A DNA stretch of 45,894 nt from a virus: positions 1 to 45,894 of IMG/VR virus record IMGVR_UViG_3300042876_000236. One strand, given 5' to 3'. Below, in pieces: positions 29,335 through 38,344 of the stretch. The translations under genes were made by a program, and so were the position numbers. A model generated the notes under the pieces. The model saw nothing but the letters and a program-made list of their open reading frames with translations. It had not been told where the DNA came from and searched no databases. The first letter of the stretch is position 1. Every line of letters starts with the position of its first letter.

Positions 29335-29864
29335 GGGGCGACCGGCCAATCGATTTGCGTGGGAAACCCCGGCTGCGCAGGAACGTCGCGCAGAGCTTGC
29401 CTATACGCTTTCCATGCCGTTTTGTCGGTTGAGGACAGGGGCGCGTCAGCAAGCACGGTCCAATCACACGCAGCAAGCCGCGCGTCACGTTGCATGCGAG
29501 CCTCATTGGCGCAAGCAACGGCATCGACAACCCATGCGGCCCCGTCCCACTTGTGGGGGAAAGACGATTCCGGCGGGGCTTGTTCGGTCAAGTTGTAGTC
29601 TGCCGGAAGCATCCCGACGACGCCGATACGAGCCGGCATGCTCGTCGCGATATCGTAAAGGGCGACGCCTCGATAGTCTGCAGCAAGCCGCCATTCGCCG
29701 GAGTCGGGCGAGAAAACTGCGCACTGACGATCGCCAGCAACAGGCGGCACAATGGTCGTCGAATTGACGGGCAGCAGCCACTCGCCCGGGGACATGGGAG
29801 ATTCGTCAGCGACCCCCTCGCTCAAAAGCTCGCCCGTCGTTTGGCTGAAATTGAAAATGCGCAT
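29331..29864 (-). CDS. Tail fibre assembly protein / chaperone (177 aa)
   Basis: It begins MRIFNFSQTTGELLSEGVAD and has PVNSTTIVPPVAGDRQCAVF and SFPHKWDGAAWVVD. The C-terminal 55 residues (RDARLAACDWTVLADAPL, AWKAYRQALRDVP, PTQIDWPVAP) match the tail assembly chaperone/Tfa type domain. Such proteins help the collar fibre fold and are encoded just after it, as here (12 bp). Confidence 0.88.
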   Translation of the reverse strand: MRIFNFSQTTGELLSEGVADESPMSPGEWLLPVNSTTIVPPVAGDRQCAVFSPDSGEWRLAADYRGVALYDIATSMPARIGVVGMLPADYNLTEQAPPESSFPHKWDGAAWVVDAVACANEARMQRDARLAACDWTVLADAPLSSTDKTAWKAYRQALRDVPAQPGFPTQIDWPVAP

Positions 29865-29876
29865 GTCATGTCCCCC

Positions 29877-31043
29877 TTAATACTTGATACAAGCGAGCTC
29901 GGCGATGTTGCGCGGTCGCGCTTCGGTGCCGCCGTCTGCGTTAGTGCTCGACGCTTGGTTATTGAATACCGATCCGCCGCCGCCCCACATTGGGCCAGTG
30001 TCCGAAGTCCCCGCACCGTAGGTGTGATACCACGGGCCGAGCCCGTGCGAGTGCGAAAGGTTCTGCGAGCTTTGATCGCTGCCGATCGCTCGGCCAGAAT
30101 CGACGCCCCGGCTATCGTCCCATCCGCGCACGAATTCGCCGCGGCCATCGGGAATGCGGAACGTAGTCGAGCCGTCACCCGGGGAAAATTGGCCGGCAGT
30201 CCATGCGCCATCGGTCGCGGCAAGATTGTTGGATGCCTGCGCAAACGCCCACAATGCCGGGTAGCTGGCTCGGGTGAGCAGCGCCCCATTTTTCTTGATA
30301 AACCCCGCGGGCGCTGTGTTGCCGGGCACGTAGATCGTCGCACCGACCGGGACGCCGACGGACGCGGCTGCTGCGGTCGCAATGCTCTTGACGTTCGTGC
30401 CGTCGCATACGATTTCGTCTGCACCGATGATCGTAACGCCGCCACCCGATGCGGTTTTCGCCGTGATCGAATATGCGCCCGTGGTGCTGTTGATAACAGA
30501 CCACTTGCCAGCAATGGCCGGGAAAATTAGCTGCAGATTCGCCGTAAGCGTTCCGGTAATGACGATGATCGGCTTTCCGTATTGCAACGGGGTCAGCGTC
30601 ACGTTCGCGTTCGTCATGGCAACAGTCGTGACGCCATTGACCATGCCCGGCACCCATCCGGCGCCGCCGGCTTCGGGGTCAGCGGTATTGGCGTCAACCG
30701 TGTTGATCCAGAAACCGAGCCCGTCGCTGCGCAGAACCGACGCGCCTTTCGGGTAGCCGGAAACATTCGAGTCGGCGGCAAACGCCGAGTCATACACGAA
30801 ACTGCCGCCGGCAGCAGCCCATCGGGCAATAGCCGAAACGGCGTAAAGTATGCCGTTCATGTCGAGCCCGGACGGAGGAACGCCGCCCGACGCGAGCGGC
30901 GTGCGAGTCAGCGGCGGGAATCCGTCAACAAGCGACGCGGCGCCCGGAGTGACGCCAATCTGCGACGCTGCTGGAATGGTATTTTTACCCCCACCATTCG
31001 CGAATGGCAAAGTAAGTTTGCCGGGAGCATTAGTTAGCTGCAT
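29877..31043 (-). CDS. Tail fibre protein with tail collar domain (388 aa)
   Basis: I chose ATG 31043 (GAAGG upstream). The N-terminal part (NTIPAASQIGVTPGAASLVDG, PLASGGVPPSGLDMNGILYA) fits a baseplate-attached fibre; the middle is beta-rich. Residues 260-340 contain the collar domain: PVGATIYVPGNTAPAGFIKK, SYPALWAFA, TFRIPDGRGEFVRGWDD. A His/Gly-rich tip (QNLSHSHGLGPW) and conserved RPRNIAELACIKY end the chain. It probably contacts the host surface. The other candidate adhesin is the 797-aa repeat protein. Confidence 0.9.
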   Translation of the reverse strand: MQLTNAPGKLTLPFANGGGKNTIPAASQIGVTPGAASLVDGFPPLTRTPLASGGVPPSGLDMNGILYAVSAIARWAAAGGSFVYDSAFAADSNVSGYPKGASVLRSDGLGFWINTVDANTADPEAGGAGWVPGMVNGVTTVAMTNANVTLTPLQYGKPIIVITGTLTANLQLIFPAIAGKWSVINSTTGAYSITAKTASGGGVTIIGADEIVCDGTNVKSIATAAAASVGVPVGATIYVPGNTAPAGFIKKNGALLTRASYPALWAFAQASNNLAATDGAWTAGQFSPGDGSTTFRIPDGRGEFVRGWDDSRGVDSGRAIGSDQSSQNLSHSHGLGPWYHTYGAGTSDTGPMWGGGGSVFNNQASSTNADGGTEARPRNIAELACIKY

Positions 31044-31695
31044 ATGTCGCGCCTTCCGATATGAATGTTGCTTGACCAAAGGGGGCCGCAGAATCAGCGC
31101 CGGCCTCAGAGAAACCAAACGCCGGCAGAACGAGCGAAACGAGTATAGCACTCACCCCCGCCGGTCGGGGCATCGCCCCTGATTGCGTCATGATCGCAAG
31201 CTCGTATGGCGTCAGCAGGAATTCAAACGTGTACCTGATCTGCATGGCGCCCTGCTCGTTGGCATAGCATCGACCCCGACCCTCGAAAACATTGCGCAAA
31301 AGTTGGTTTAAGGCGCGCATTGTCGGCGTCGAGATATTTGCGAGCGCCTTTATCAAAATGAGCTTGCGATATGGATCGTCAGCGAGGCGATAGGTTTGTG
31401 TGGCAGGGGGCGTGCCGTCATAAAACGGGGCTTCGTCAAATGGGGTTGCCGCAAGTTCCTCGCTGAATCCGAAGTAGCTTAGCTCCTGCGGAATGCGCAA
31501 ATCACGCGAAATTCCGACAATCCTGCCGAGAATGTCGAGGCCGAAGCCGCGGGCAGTGTCCACATTCCAAACGAACGAATAGAAAGCGTCGATATCGGCC
31601 CGGGGGTCGACATACTCGTTCATATTGCGAACAAGCTGCGTTATTGTCGCGCTGTTGCCGTATTGGCTGACTATCGTGCGCTCAATATCGATCAT
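31030..31695 (-). CDS. Baseplate protein, DUF2612-like (221 aa)
   Basis: The chain holds YVDPRADIDAFYSFVWNVDT, RGFGLDILGRIVGISR, YRKLILIKALANISTPTMRA and LTPYELAIMTQSGAMPRPAG, the signature of DUF2612-type baseplate wedge-like proteins that link the J-like protein to fibres. It overlaps the fibre gene by 14 bp and follows the J-like gene by 2 bp, the usual order J-DUF2612-fibre. Confidence 0.9.
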   Translation of the reverse strand: MIDIERTIVSQYGNSATITQLVRNMNEYVDPRADIDAFYSFVWNVDTARGFGLDILGRIVGISRDLRIPQELSYFGFSEELAATPFDEAPFYDGTPPATQTYRLADDPYRKLILIKALANISTPTMRALNQLLRNVFEGRGRCYANEQGAMQIRYTFEFLLTPYELAIMTQSGAMPRPAGVSAILVSLVLPAFGFSEAGADSAAPFGQATFISEGATYAAN

Positions 31696-31697
31696 GA

Positions 31698-32915
31698 TTA
31701 GACGAGCGTGACGACGATGTCAGTGTCGGCGATCGTGGGCCGCTGATCGATACCGACAGCAACCTGCGTTAGCGTCGGCGTGGCAGTTCCGATAAGAACG
31801 CTCAGCAGCGACACGTTACTTGCTGCAGCAACGACCGCGCCGTAATAGCGGCTAGCAAGAATCATCGAGCCCACGCGCTCGCGCGTCGTGCCGTCGGCGC
31901 CGTTGAAGCGGGCAACAATCGCGCTCTTTATGAGCGAAACGATGTCCGCGGGGAGTAGGGGGGAATTGACGATCTGCACCGCAAACTTGATAGCAAGCGC
32001 CGGGGGTCGTTCAAATTTGACGACGTATGAGGGTTGCGGATAGCTGTAGCCGCTATCGTCGGTGACAGTCACCGACGTATTGCCGTTATAGTCGCATCCG
32101 CCGTCTTTCTTGCGCCATATTGCATTTGCAACGTCGGCGTCAGTTCCGCCCACGACTGCGACGTAGATCGAATGCGGGAGCATCGCATAATTGGTGGCGC
32201 CGAAATTCTGCGTGGCGTAAGAGGTGTTTTCAGCGACATACACGTCGAGCACGTCAGCTTGCTTGAATACCTCGCCATAGATTGCCGGCAGAGTGCCGCG
32301 AGCATTTACCGCAACCGATTGCTGCCGCCGATACTCAAAATCTGCACGGCTCTCTTCGTCAGCGCCGAGTGTCCCGTCGGCGGCGTTGCTCACCGCGTCC
32401 CATCCGGGTATCGCTTGATAGACCTTCGTCAAGGTGCCTGCGGGGCACGGGATCGGGCCGCTAAGTACGTTTTGAAATTCGCCCGTAACAATCCCACTAG
32501 CACCAATCGTAACGCTACCGACGAGCGCATAGGTGTTTTTGCTCGTGTCTTGCGCAAGAGTTGCCGCAGGCACTATCGTTCCGGGAATGCCCGTAAGTGT
32601 GGCAAGCACCGACGTCGGCGTCGCCCCCTTACGGTCAAGGAAATAGAAACGCCCGATGGCGTCTTGAAACCTGCCGCTTGCGTATCGCGGATCGATCTGA
32701 TTGACGATATTTGCGATTTCGGCATTCTTGTCGGCAATCACTGCGGTTTGGCTCGACGCAAGTTGCCCCTGCGGAGTCTCAAGAGCAGGATTCAAACCGC
32801 CGCCGAATGCCGCATCGATATCGGCAAACACGCCGGCCAAAATGTCAGCTTCGGCAGGGATAACGAGCCCGGCGTCGGTAAATTCGATTTTCGGAACGCT
32901 AGAAAGTAACGCCAT
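31698..32915 (-). CDS. Baseplate J-like protein (405 aa)
   Basis: From ATG 32915: DAAFGGGLNPALETPQGQLA, then NIVNQIDPRYASGRFQDAIG, SRADFEYRRQQSVAVNARGT, and VYVAENTS/LPHSIYVAVVGGTDA. This is the pattern of the Mu gp47/P2 gpJ family, which forms baseplate wedges around the hub. It overlaps the gp25-like gene by 17 bp. Confidence 0.93.
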   Translation of the reverse strand: MALLSSVPKIEFTDAGLVIPAEADILAGVFADIDAAFGGGLNPALETPQGQLASSQTAVIADKNAEIANIVNQIDPRYASGRFQDAIGRFYFLDRKGATPTSVLATLTGIPGTIVPAATLAQDTSKNTYALVGSVTIGASGIVTGEFQNVLSGPIPCPAGTLTKVYQAIPGWDAVSNAADGTLGADEESRADFEYRRQQSVAVNARGTLPAIYGEVFKQADVLDVYVAENTSYATQNFGATNYAMLPHSIYVAVVGGTDADVANAIWRKKDGGCDYNGNTSVTVTDDSGYSYPQPSYVVKFERPPALAIKFAVQIVNSPLLPADIVSLIKSAIVARFNGADGTTRERVGSMILASRYYGAVVAAASNVSLLSVLIGTATPTLTQVAVGIDQRPTIADTDIVVTLV

Positions 32916-33258
32916 TTGCGGCCCCGCTCTCGTCAATGAATTGCACTTGCCCCGTAACCTTTCGATCGGTCAGCGAGTCGATTATAACTTGCGCCGACAC
33001 AACGCCGGGAACGGTTAGCGCCGCCGCTCGCAAACGTGCTTGAATGAGTGCGACAGGCGGCATTTTGCCGAGAATGTCGTCGAAGTATGGCACGCCCTTT
33101 GTCGTATCGAACCACAGTTCGCCAAGAAACAAACGAACCGCGCTAGCCACGTCTTGCGCAAGCGCATACGGCGGCTCTGCGCGAGCGATGTCCCCGCGGC
33201 TGTCTATGACCAAATCCCACGCCGATTGATCTAATAGCAAAGTATTGTATCGCGTCAT
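32899..33258 (-). CDS. Baseplate GPW/gp25-like protein (119 aa)
   Basis: The chain has WDLVIDSRGDIARAEPPYAL, AQDVASAVRLFLGELWFDTT and GVPYFDDILGK, then RLRAAALTVPGVVSAQVI. This is the gp25/gpW fold that starts sheath assembly at the baseplate. Start ATG 33258 overlaps the spike gene. Length is normal. Confidence 0.93.
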   Translation of the reverse strand: MTRYNTLLLDQSAWDLVIDSRGDIARAEPPYALAQDVASAVRLFLGELWFDTTKGVPYFDDILGKMPPVALIQARLRAAALTVPGVVSAQVIIDSLTDRKVTGQVQFIDESGAANGVTF

Positions 33259-34034
33259 ACTGGCGTACCCGTTTGATATGGTCCGGTTTGCACGCCGCTA
33301 TGCTTATGCGTGTGCAAACTCGTGCTTGCGGCAGTAACGTCATTCGTAACGGTAAGCGGCCCGAGCATTGTACAAGAGCCCGGAGAGTCACCCATGCCTT
33401 GAGTCAGCCCGCCGTTGAGCACCGTCATGCCATTGACGGTAAATAAGGGGGTCGTGATCGTCGTGCTCGTTGAAGCATCGACCTCAACTATCGGCGCTTC
33501 TAGTTTGATGTTGGGCGCCTCAAGCACAATTGCTGTCGGCGAGTGCATTTTGATCCCCGCTGCGCTGAATTGTACGTATTGCGTCGGGGCGCCATTCAAT
33601 GCGCCGCCCACATACATTGCATCGGAGAAACTATAACGCCGACCGCTTCCCGGGTTCGCTTGAGCTCGTGACGATTTCACTTTCGAGATATCGCGCGACG
33701 CGAATAGGCAAATGCCGATATCGCCCGCAACCGGGTCCATAATGATCGCGTTCGTGCCGCCCTGCAGCCGCGAATATGGGACGTTGTATATCGTAGCGTG
33801 CTCGATTGGATTGCCTGCCCCGTCAAGCTGATTGACGAGCGGCAAGACATCGACAAATCCGACCGGCGACACGCCCCCCGAGTTCGTGCATTTCAGAATC
33901 TTGACGAGCGTGCCCGTTTGCATCTTCGCGATCGCTTGCCGTATGACGAACGCGATACCGTTGAATTCCCCGAACGCGGTCGAAGGGCGCATCGGCCCCG
34001 CAGGCGATCCGTTATTTGACGATGGCGAAACCAT
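33255..34034 (-). CDS. Baseplate spike protein, Gp138/gpV-like (259 aa)
   Basis: The N-terminal OB-type domain has TGTLVKILKCTNSGGVSPVG, FVDVLPLVNQLD and GDIGICLFASRDISKVKSS, like Gp138-N membrane-puncturing spikes. A beta-helical stem follows (IVLEAPNIKLEAPIVEVDAS). Near the tip, HTHKH at 241-245 matches the HxH iron-binding tip of P2 gpV-type spikes. It pierces the outer membrane during contraction. It overlaps both neighbours. Confidence 0.92.
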   Translation of the reverse strand: MVSPSSNNGSPAGPMRPSTAFGEFNGIAFVIRQAIAKMQTGTLVKILKCTNSGGVSPVGFVDVLPLVNQLDGAGNPIEHATIYNVPYSRLQGGTNAIIMDPVAGDIGICLFASRDISKVKSSRAQANPGSGRRYSFSDAMYVGGALNGAPTQYVQFSAAGIKMHSPTAIVLEAPNIKLEAPIVEVDASTSTTITTPLFTVNGMTVLNGGLTQGMGDSPGSCTMLGPLTVTNDVTAASTSLHTHKHSGVQTGPYQTGTPV

Positions 34035-34863
34035 GCGCCGACCCCCTTATGACCGAATGCCACGCCCCGTTAGGTTTCTCGGCTTCCAAATGATGCGACA
34101 ACGACACGACGGTCCACGATCCCGACGCTCGCGCAATGTCGGTTCGCAAATTCACCTTGCCGCCAAAAGTGACGGCCGGATTAAACAGTGCCTCGATTGT
34201 GACGCCGATGCTGTCAAACGTCGGATAGCCGACTAGCCCGGACTCCGGCGAAATCTCGGCGACATAATCGACACGAGGCTCGTATCGGTTCGTTATCGCG
34301 AGGACTTTGTCATCTATGTAATAATCGAAGTCACCCGCTAGCGACACCTCGCGAGCCTGATCGACCAAATTGCCAGCAAGATAAATGTCGGTAATTGTGA
34401 CGTTGACGTTGTTGTTTTCAAACGCAAGCCCGAGGCCGTCGGCTATACGCTTCATGACGAGAGCGCAATCGATCCCGCCACTCACGCTAAACGGCGGAAT
34501 CGGCCTTTGCTGATGGAAGTATGCCGCCTGCGCCTGCACATGCAGAAAAACGTCGGGCATGCCTCGGTAATCACCCCAAGCGTTAACGATGTTGCCTGCA
34601 AATACGAGCGTTTCGGAGTCGCCATCGATCGCAACGACTTCGATCGTATTTGGGCGCGTGAAATCCGGCCGCCACTGCAATGTGGTAACGGCATTCATAT
34701 CCGACATTGACACGCCGTAAATGCGAGCGCGAAGCGTGCCCATCTGCATGCCGCCCGCTTTTTCGATGTCGGCCGCAGCGCGGAAACCCTCAAGCGTCAG
34801 GCGGTCGCCATTGGCAAGTGTGATCGTAAAGCGCAGCCGCTTTTTATTCTCGAATGAGCGCAT
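34012..34863 (-). CDS. Baseplate hub protein (283 aa)
   Basis: The chain holds LRFTITLANGDRLTLEGFRA, RARIYGVSMSDMNAVTTL, FAGNIVNAWGDYRGMPDV and VNLRTDIARASGSWTV, and ends VSLSHHLEAEKPNGAWHS. This matches hub proteins of the Pam3/gp27 type in small contractile phages. It sits between plug and spike genes as expected. It forms the trimeric hub between tube and spike. Confidence 0.85.
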   Translation of the reverse strand: MRSFENKKRLRFTITLANGDRLTLEGFRAAADIEKAGGMQMGTLRARIYGVSMSDMNAVTTLQWRPDFTRPNTIEVVAIDGDSETLVFAGNIVNAWGDYRGMPDVFLHVQAQAAYFHQQRPIPPFSVSGGIDCALVMKRIADGLGLAFENNNVNVTITDIYLAGNLVDQAREVSLAGDFDYYIDDKVLAITNRYEPRVDYVAEISPESGLVGYPTFDSIGVTIEALFNPAVTFGGKVNLRTDIARASGSWTVVSLSHHLEAEKPNGAWHSVIRGSAHGFAIVK

Positions 34864-35158
34864 ATTCGTCAGCGGTCAAATAGACCAGTGCGAAGCGGTC
34901 GCCAAACCCGGAATAATGCGGGTCGTCGGAGCCGCGGCCATCCACGAAAAGCAGATTACCGGAAAGCCCGGCGTACTCTCGACAATTCAAAGGCACGTTG
35001 TTGCGAGCAAGCACCGATTGCACGACATCGACGCCGTCGGCGTTGATTGTCACGAAAAGCCCTTGCGATTTTTGCGCAAGACTCACGCGAACATTCTGCC
35101 CGTCAAGCACGATCTGCACGATTTGCGATGGGGCTTTTTGCAGCGGTACGCTTTGCAT
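34844..35158 (-). CDS. Baseplate plug protein, Pam3 gp18-like (104 aa)
   Basis: SQIVQIVLDGQNVRVSLAQ, GLFVTINADGVDVVQSVLAR, CREYAGLSGNLLFVDGRG and RFALVYLTADEY match the small plug-type protein found beside the hub in Pam3-like cyanophage baseplates and related phages. It overlaps the hub gene by 20 bp. The exact role is taken from that family. Confidence 0.87.
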   Translation of the reverse strand: MQSVPLQKAPSQIVQIVLDGQNVRVSLAQKSQGLFVTINADGVDVVQSVLARNNVPLNCREYAGLSGNLLFVDGRGSDDPHYSGFGDRFALVYLTADEYALIRE

Positions 35159-35884
35159 TTAATTGACAAGCCCCGAAAGGTAGTTCGATATACCATCGCG
35201 CAGCGACGGCCATTTGTTCGCGAGTGACTTCAACGTCGAAACGTCTGGCGTTTGCCCCTGAACCTTTCCGCTTTCGACGGGCGGCGTTGCTCCGTCATCG
35301 ACGGGCGCCTCAATCTTTGAATGCTTCGCCGATACCTGCCGCACCTCTTTAAGCGCGAGCTCAATGACTAGCAGCGTTGCGCCTTTTGAGCTTCGACGTT
35401 GATAGTTGTATCGCTCGACGCTATAGGCGGCATACGTCACTTCCGGCGTAACAACGTCATAGAGCTCGACCGATTTGCTAGCAGCGTCAATCGCTGCTAG
35501 AAACGCAGTGCGATCGGCTTCGGTTCCGCTAAAGCAAAGAGTAACCACGGGGGCGGCCGGCATTTCGACTTTGTTGTAACTCGCGAAACCGCCACGCTCT
35601 ACGGGAAAATCACTGATCCGCGCCTCTTTCGAGAATTCGACGGCGCCCGTCGATAGTGTGGCCCCGATGCCTATCGATTCGAGGGCGACAAAGTTGTTTG
35701 CGTCACCGAGCGGACGGCCTTTGCTGTCGAAAACGCCCCATTGCTTTTCGATCTGAAATTGACGCCACAGTGCCCCTTGTACAGCCCCGAGAGCAGCCTG
35801 CACGGCCGCGGGATACTTCGGCGAGCGAGGCACTGCAGGCACGCCGGGAAGCGCAGGCACGTTCGGGTAGGGAATGAGCGCCAT
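35159..35884 (-). CDS. Baseplate/tail protein upstream of plug (241 aa)
   Basis: The N-terminus is Pro-rich (YPNVPALPGVPAVPRSPKYP). A central domain has EARISDFPVERGGFASYNKV, RTAFLAAIDAASKSVELYDV and LLVIELALKEVRQV, a pattern shared by the gene following the tape measure in this phage type (Dit/adaptor-like). It lies 3 bp after the tape measure and directly before the plug gene. Role by position: tube-baseplate adaptor. Confidence 0.82.
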   Translation of the reverse strand: MALIPYPNVPALPGVPAVPRSPKYPAAVQAALGAVQGALWRQFQIEKQWGVFDSKGRPLGDANNFVALESIGIGATLSTGAVEFSKEARISDFPVERGGFASYNKVEMPAAPVVTLCFSGTEADRTAFLAAIDAASKSVELYDVVTPEVTYAAYSVERYNYQRRSSKGATLLVIELALKEVRQVSAKHSKIEAPVDDGATPPVESGKVQGQTPDVSTLKSLANKWPSLRDGISNYLSGLVN

Positions 35885-35887
35885 ACG

Positions 35888-37690
35888 TCAATCCCCGCCG
35901 CCGTTAGCTTGCGATGCGAATAGGTATTGCATCGATTTGCCCATGTCCTTTGCGATCCCGTCGGCGTCAGTCGCAGCGGTATGCACTGTGATTGTGCCGA
36001 TATTTGTCTCAACGACGCTAGAACTGCTGCCACCTCGGGGCGCTCTCGCGTCGGCACTCGTGGCCGCTCCGGCACCTGATGCGAGCATGCTCGCGCCCGG
36101 TATTCCGAACATCATTGCTCGCGCGAGCATGCCGCGGCTTTTCGCCTCGGCGTCGCTGGCCGCTGGCCGTTCGTACAGCCTCGATACGAGCTCGCCGGCA
36201 CGCTGCGCCGTTATGGCATTACGGAGCGCAGCCCCCGCGGCCTGCTCGCCGCCCTGAGTCAATTCGTAATGAACGAACGCGAGTTGTTCCTCGCGTGACG
36301 AATTGCGAATGTCTTTGCCGGCCCACTTAGCGAATGCGGCTTGTCGATCGGGATGCCATTGTGCGAGGCCGTATGCTTTGCCGTTGTCGCCGACGGCATT
36401 CGGGTCCATTCCAGATTCGCGCTGCAGATTGGCGGCCAGCCCGGCGGCTTGCGCGGGGCTCCATCCGCGCGAAATGAAATAGTCCTTTGCGCTCATGCGT
36501 GACGGGTCGGCCTGCGGGCCGCCGTTCGCATCGGCGTCCTCTTTGAGACTCGCGGCCATACCCTTGACGAGCGCACGCGCCGCTTGTTTGGCCCCCTTGC
36601 GATCGCCGGTTGCGAATTTATATGTCATGGTCAGGAACGCCGCCATGCGAAAGCCCGCATCCATGAGCGTATTGCGCAATTTTACGATTGCCTCGATAGC
36701 CTTGTTGATGCCGGGCACCCATTTGCCCCACGGCAAGAGGCTATCGCCGCCACGCTGCCACACTTGGAAATCCTGCCACAGCGCAGCGATGCCCGCCGCG
36801 AGAGCAAGCACGGCCACGACGACGAGATTTATCGGAACAAGTGACACGGCGATTGCGCCGAGCCCAACGGCAATGATTTTCAAAAACGTCTGCACGAATT
36901 CCTTATTTTGCCGAGCCCAATCGCCGAACGCAGCTAGGACACTGAACATTTTTTCAAGTGCAGGCGTGGCCGCGGAAACAAGCTCACGACCGAACGCCGC
37001 GAAACTTTGCCGGCTCTCGACCATTGCCACCCGTAGCCGGCTCGACTCTTCGGCCTGCTGCTTCGTAACGGCGTTGTATTCTCGCTGCCGCTTGAGCATG
37101 AGTTCGACCTCGCCGCGGCCCTTGAGCAATAGCTGCATGGTGCCCTCATCGACACCCATCATGCGACCCATGTTGTTTGCTGTGGTGCGATCCATGCGCC
37201 CGAATCGATCAGAGAGCGCGAGCAGCAATTCGCTAACCGGGCGGGCTCGCCCCTGAGTGTCGGCAAGGCTGATGCCGAGGGCGGTAAAGTAAGGAATCAG
37301 CCCGCTTTGCCCGGTCAATTGCAATTCGGTTTGCGAGCGGCTGAGCATGTCCATAGTGCCTTGCAAACCGCTCGCCGTACCGCCGGCAATCTCTGCAGCA
37401 TTCGACCACGCCGACACATTGTTTGCGCTCTCTTTGAGATTGCGCGACAAGCGATCGAGCGCCGCATTTGTCTCGATCATGTCAGTAACGAATCGCTTTA
37501 CTGCAACAGTGCCGCCGAGGATGGCGAGGAATTTTGTCGCAGCCTTCGCCACCTCGTCGAACGATCGTTGCGTGTCCTTTGCGCCTTTGCTCGTGTCTTT
37601 GAGCTTGGTATCGACTTTGCCCTTTTTGGCGTCAAAATCGGACGTGTCTAGCCCGAGCTTGACTAGCAGGGAATCGATAACGGTCGGCAT
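35888..37690 (-). CDS. Tape measure protein with phage tail lysozyme domain (600 aa)
   Basis: It has helical N-terminal parts (TKLKDTSKGAKDTQRSFDEV, NNVSAWSNAAEIAGGTASGL), hydrophobic segments near residues 270-310 (VGLGAIAVSLVPINLVVV), then from Met399 a tail-lysozyme-like domain: AKDYFISRGWSPAQAAGLAA, NLQRESGMDPNAVGDNGKA, YGLAQWHPDRQ, with Glu in QRESG as probable acid. At 600 aa it is short, so the tail should be short. It is the first gene after the frameshifted chaperone pair, and CAGGAG precedes the ATG. Confidence 0.92.
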   Translation of the reverse strand: MPTVIDSLLVKLGLDTSDFDAKKGKVDTKLKDTSKGAKDTQRSFDEVAKAATKFLAILGGTVAVKRFVTDMIETNAALDRLSRNLKESANNVSAWSNAAEIAGGTASGLQGTMDMLSRSQTELQLTGQSGLIPYFTALGISLADTQGRARPVSELLLALSDRFGRMDRTTANNMGRMMGVDEGTMQLLLKGRGEVELMLKRQREYNAVTKQQAEESSRLRVAMVESRQSFAAFGRELVSAATPALEKMFSVLAAFGDWARQNKEFVQTFLKIIAVGLGAIAVSLVPINLVVVAVLALAAGIAALWQDFQVWQRGGDSLLPWGKWVPGINKAIEAIVKLRNTLMDAGFRMAAFLTMTYKFATGDRKGAKQAARALVKGMAASLKEDADANGGPQADPSRMSAKDYFISRGWSPAQAAGLAANLQRESGMDPNAVGDNGKAYGLAQWHPDRQAAFAKWAGKDIRNSSREEQLAFVHYELTQGGEQAAGAALRNAITAQRAGELVSRLYERPAASDAEAKSRGMLARAMMFGIPGASMLASGAGAATSADARAPRGGSSSSVVETNIGTITVHTAATDADGIAKDMGKSMQYLFASQANGGGD

Positions 37691-37695
37691 CGCGG

Positions 37696-37869
37696 CTACT
37701 CCTGATTCGCTATTCGGGCATTGTAATCGTCAACCGCGGCAACTTCTAGCAAGTCGTACAGGTCTTGTACCCCATACACGCTATCGAGCTCGTGCAGCCG
37801 AGCAAGGCCCTTTGACAGAACAGTGCCGATGGGGGCCGTTAGGTTCCGGTACTCGGCGAATCGCTTTTT
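37696..37869 (-). CDS. Tail assembly chaperone, -1 frame extension (57 codons incl. slip region)
   Basis: Downstream of the 156-aa chaperone, the -1 frame is open for KKRFAEYRNLTAPIGTVL, then SKGLARLHELDSVYGVQDLY and DLLEVAAVDDYNARIANQE, stopping at 37696. There is no start codon of its own with a ribosome-binding site, and the VQDLYDLLEV...YN pattern is that of chaperone extensions made by frameshift. A slip on GTA-AAA-AGC would give a fusion of about 205 aa. It was missed by simple ORF calling because it is short and lacks a start. Confidence 0.8.
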   Translation of the reverse strand, partial: KKRFAEYRNLTAPIGTVLSKGLARLHELDSVYGVQDLYDLLEVAAVDDYNARIANQE

Positions 37870-38309
37870 ACGGCCGCCGCTGCTGCCGAAATCTTGCCGT
37901 AGAGCGAGGGGGCGGCGGCCTTCAAAAAACCCACATGCAACTTGAAAACCTCGGCACGCAGCTTGATTCGGGTCGATATCTCTTCGATGTCCTCTTCAAT
38001 CAGTGCCCGCACAACATGCGGTCGGGTCGGGTCGGGCATGATCTGCACGCAAGCCCACATTTCAGCCATGAGCGGTTCGGCGGTTTCCCATTTCAAGCCG
38101 CCAAGGGCTCGCAGACCGACCTCAGCCATGCCCGCCATGCCCATCGCCTCGAAGCCTTCGGGAATGTCGGGATTGCCCCCCATGAGCGCCAGAATCGCCC
38201 GCATTGCCCACGATTCAGCCCGGCTTGCCGGCATTTCGGTCAATACGAACGTCTTGCCTTTGTCGCGACCCTCGTCGTCGACAGTGTAGTTTGATACTGC
38301 GCGTGCCAT
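37839..38309 (-). CDS. Tail assembly chaperone (156 aa)
   Basis: I chose ATG 38309, preceded by GAGAGGG. The helical protein has DKGKTFVLTEMPASRAESWA, MRAILALMGGNPDIPEGFEA and PDPTRPHVVRALIEEDIEEI, typical of the small chaperone encoded between tube and tape measure in contractile phages. It coats the tape measure during tail assembly and probably also exists as a frameshifted longer form ending at 37696. Confidence 0.88.
   Translation of the reverse strand: MARAVSNYTVDDEGRDKGKTFVLTEMPASRAESWAMRAILALMGGNPDIPEGFEAMGMAGMAEVGLRALGGLKWETAEPLMAEMWACVQIMPDPTRPHVVRALIEEDIEEISTRIKLRAEVFKLHVGFLKAAAPSLYGKISAAAAAVKSDSPSTGT
37863..37870 (-). promoter_or_regulatory. Probable -1 ribosomal frameshift site
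   Basis: On the minus strand GT-AAAAA-GC lies 24 bp before the stop of the 156-aa chaperone frame. Five A allow a -1 slip of the Lys codon AAA. The site is not a perfect X-XXY-YYZ heptamer, so efficiency may be low, which would suit a minor fusion product. Confidence 0.68.
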
Positions 38310-38344
38310 AAATAGACCCTCTCCGGTCAAGCTCTCCTGATGGT

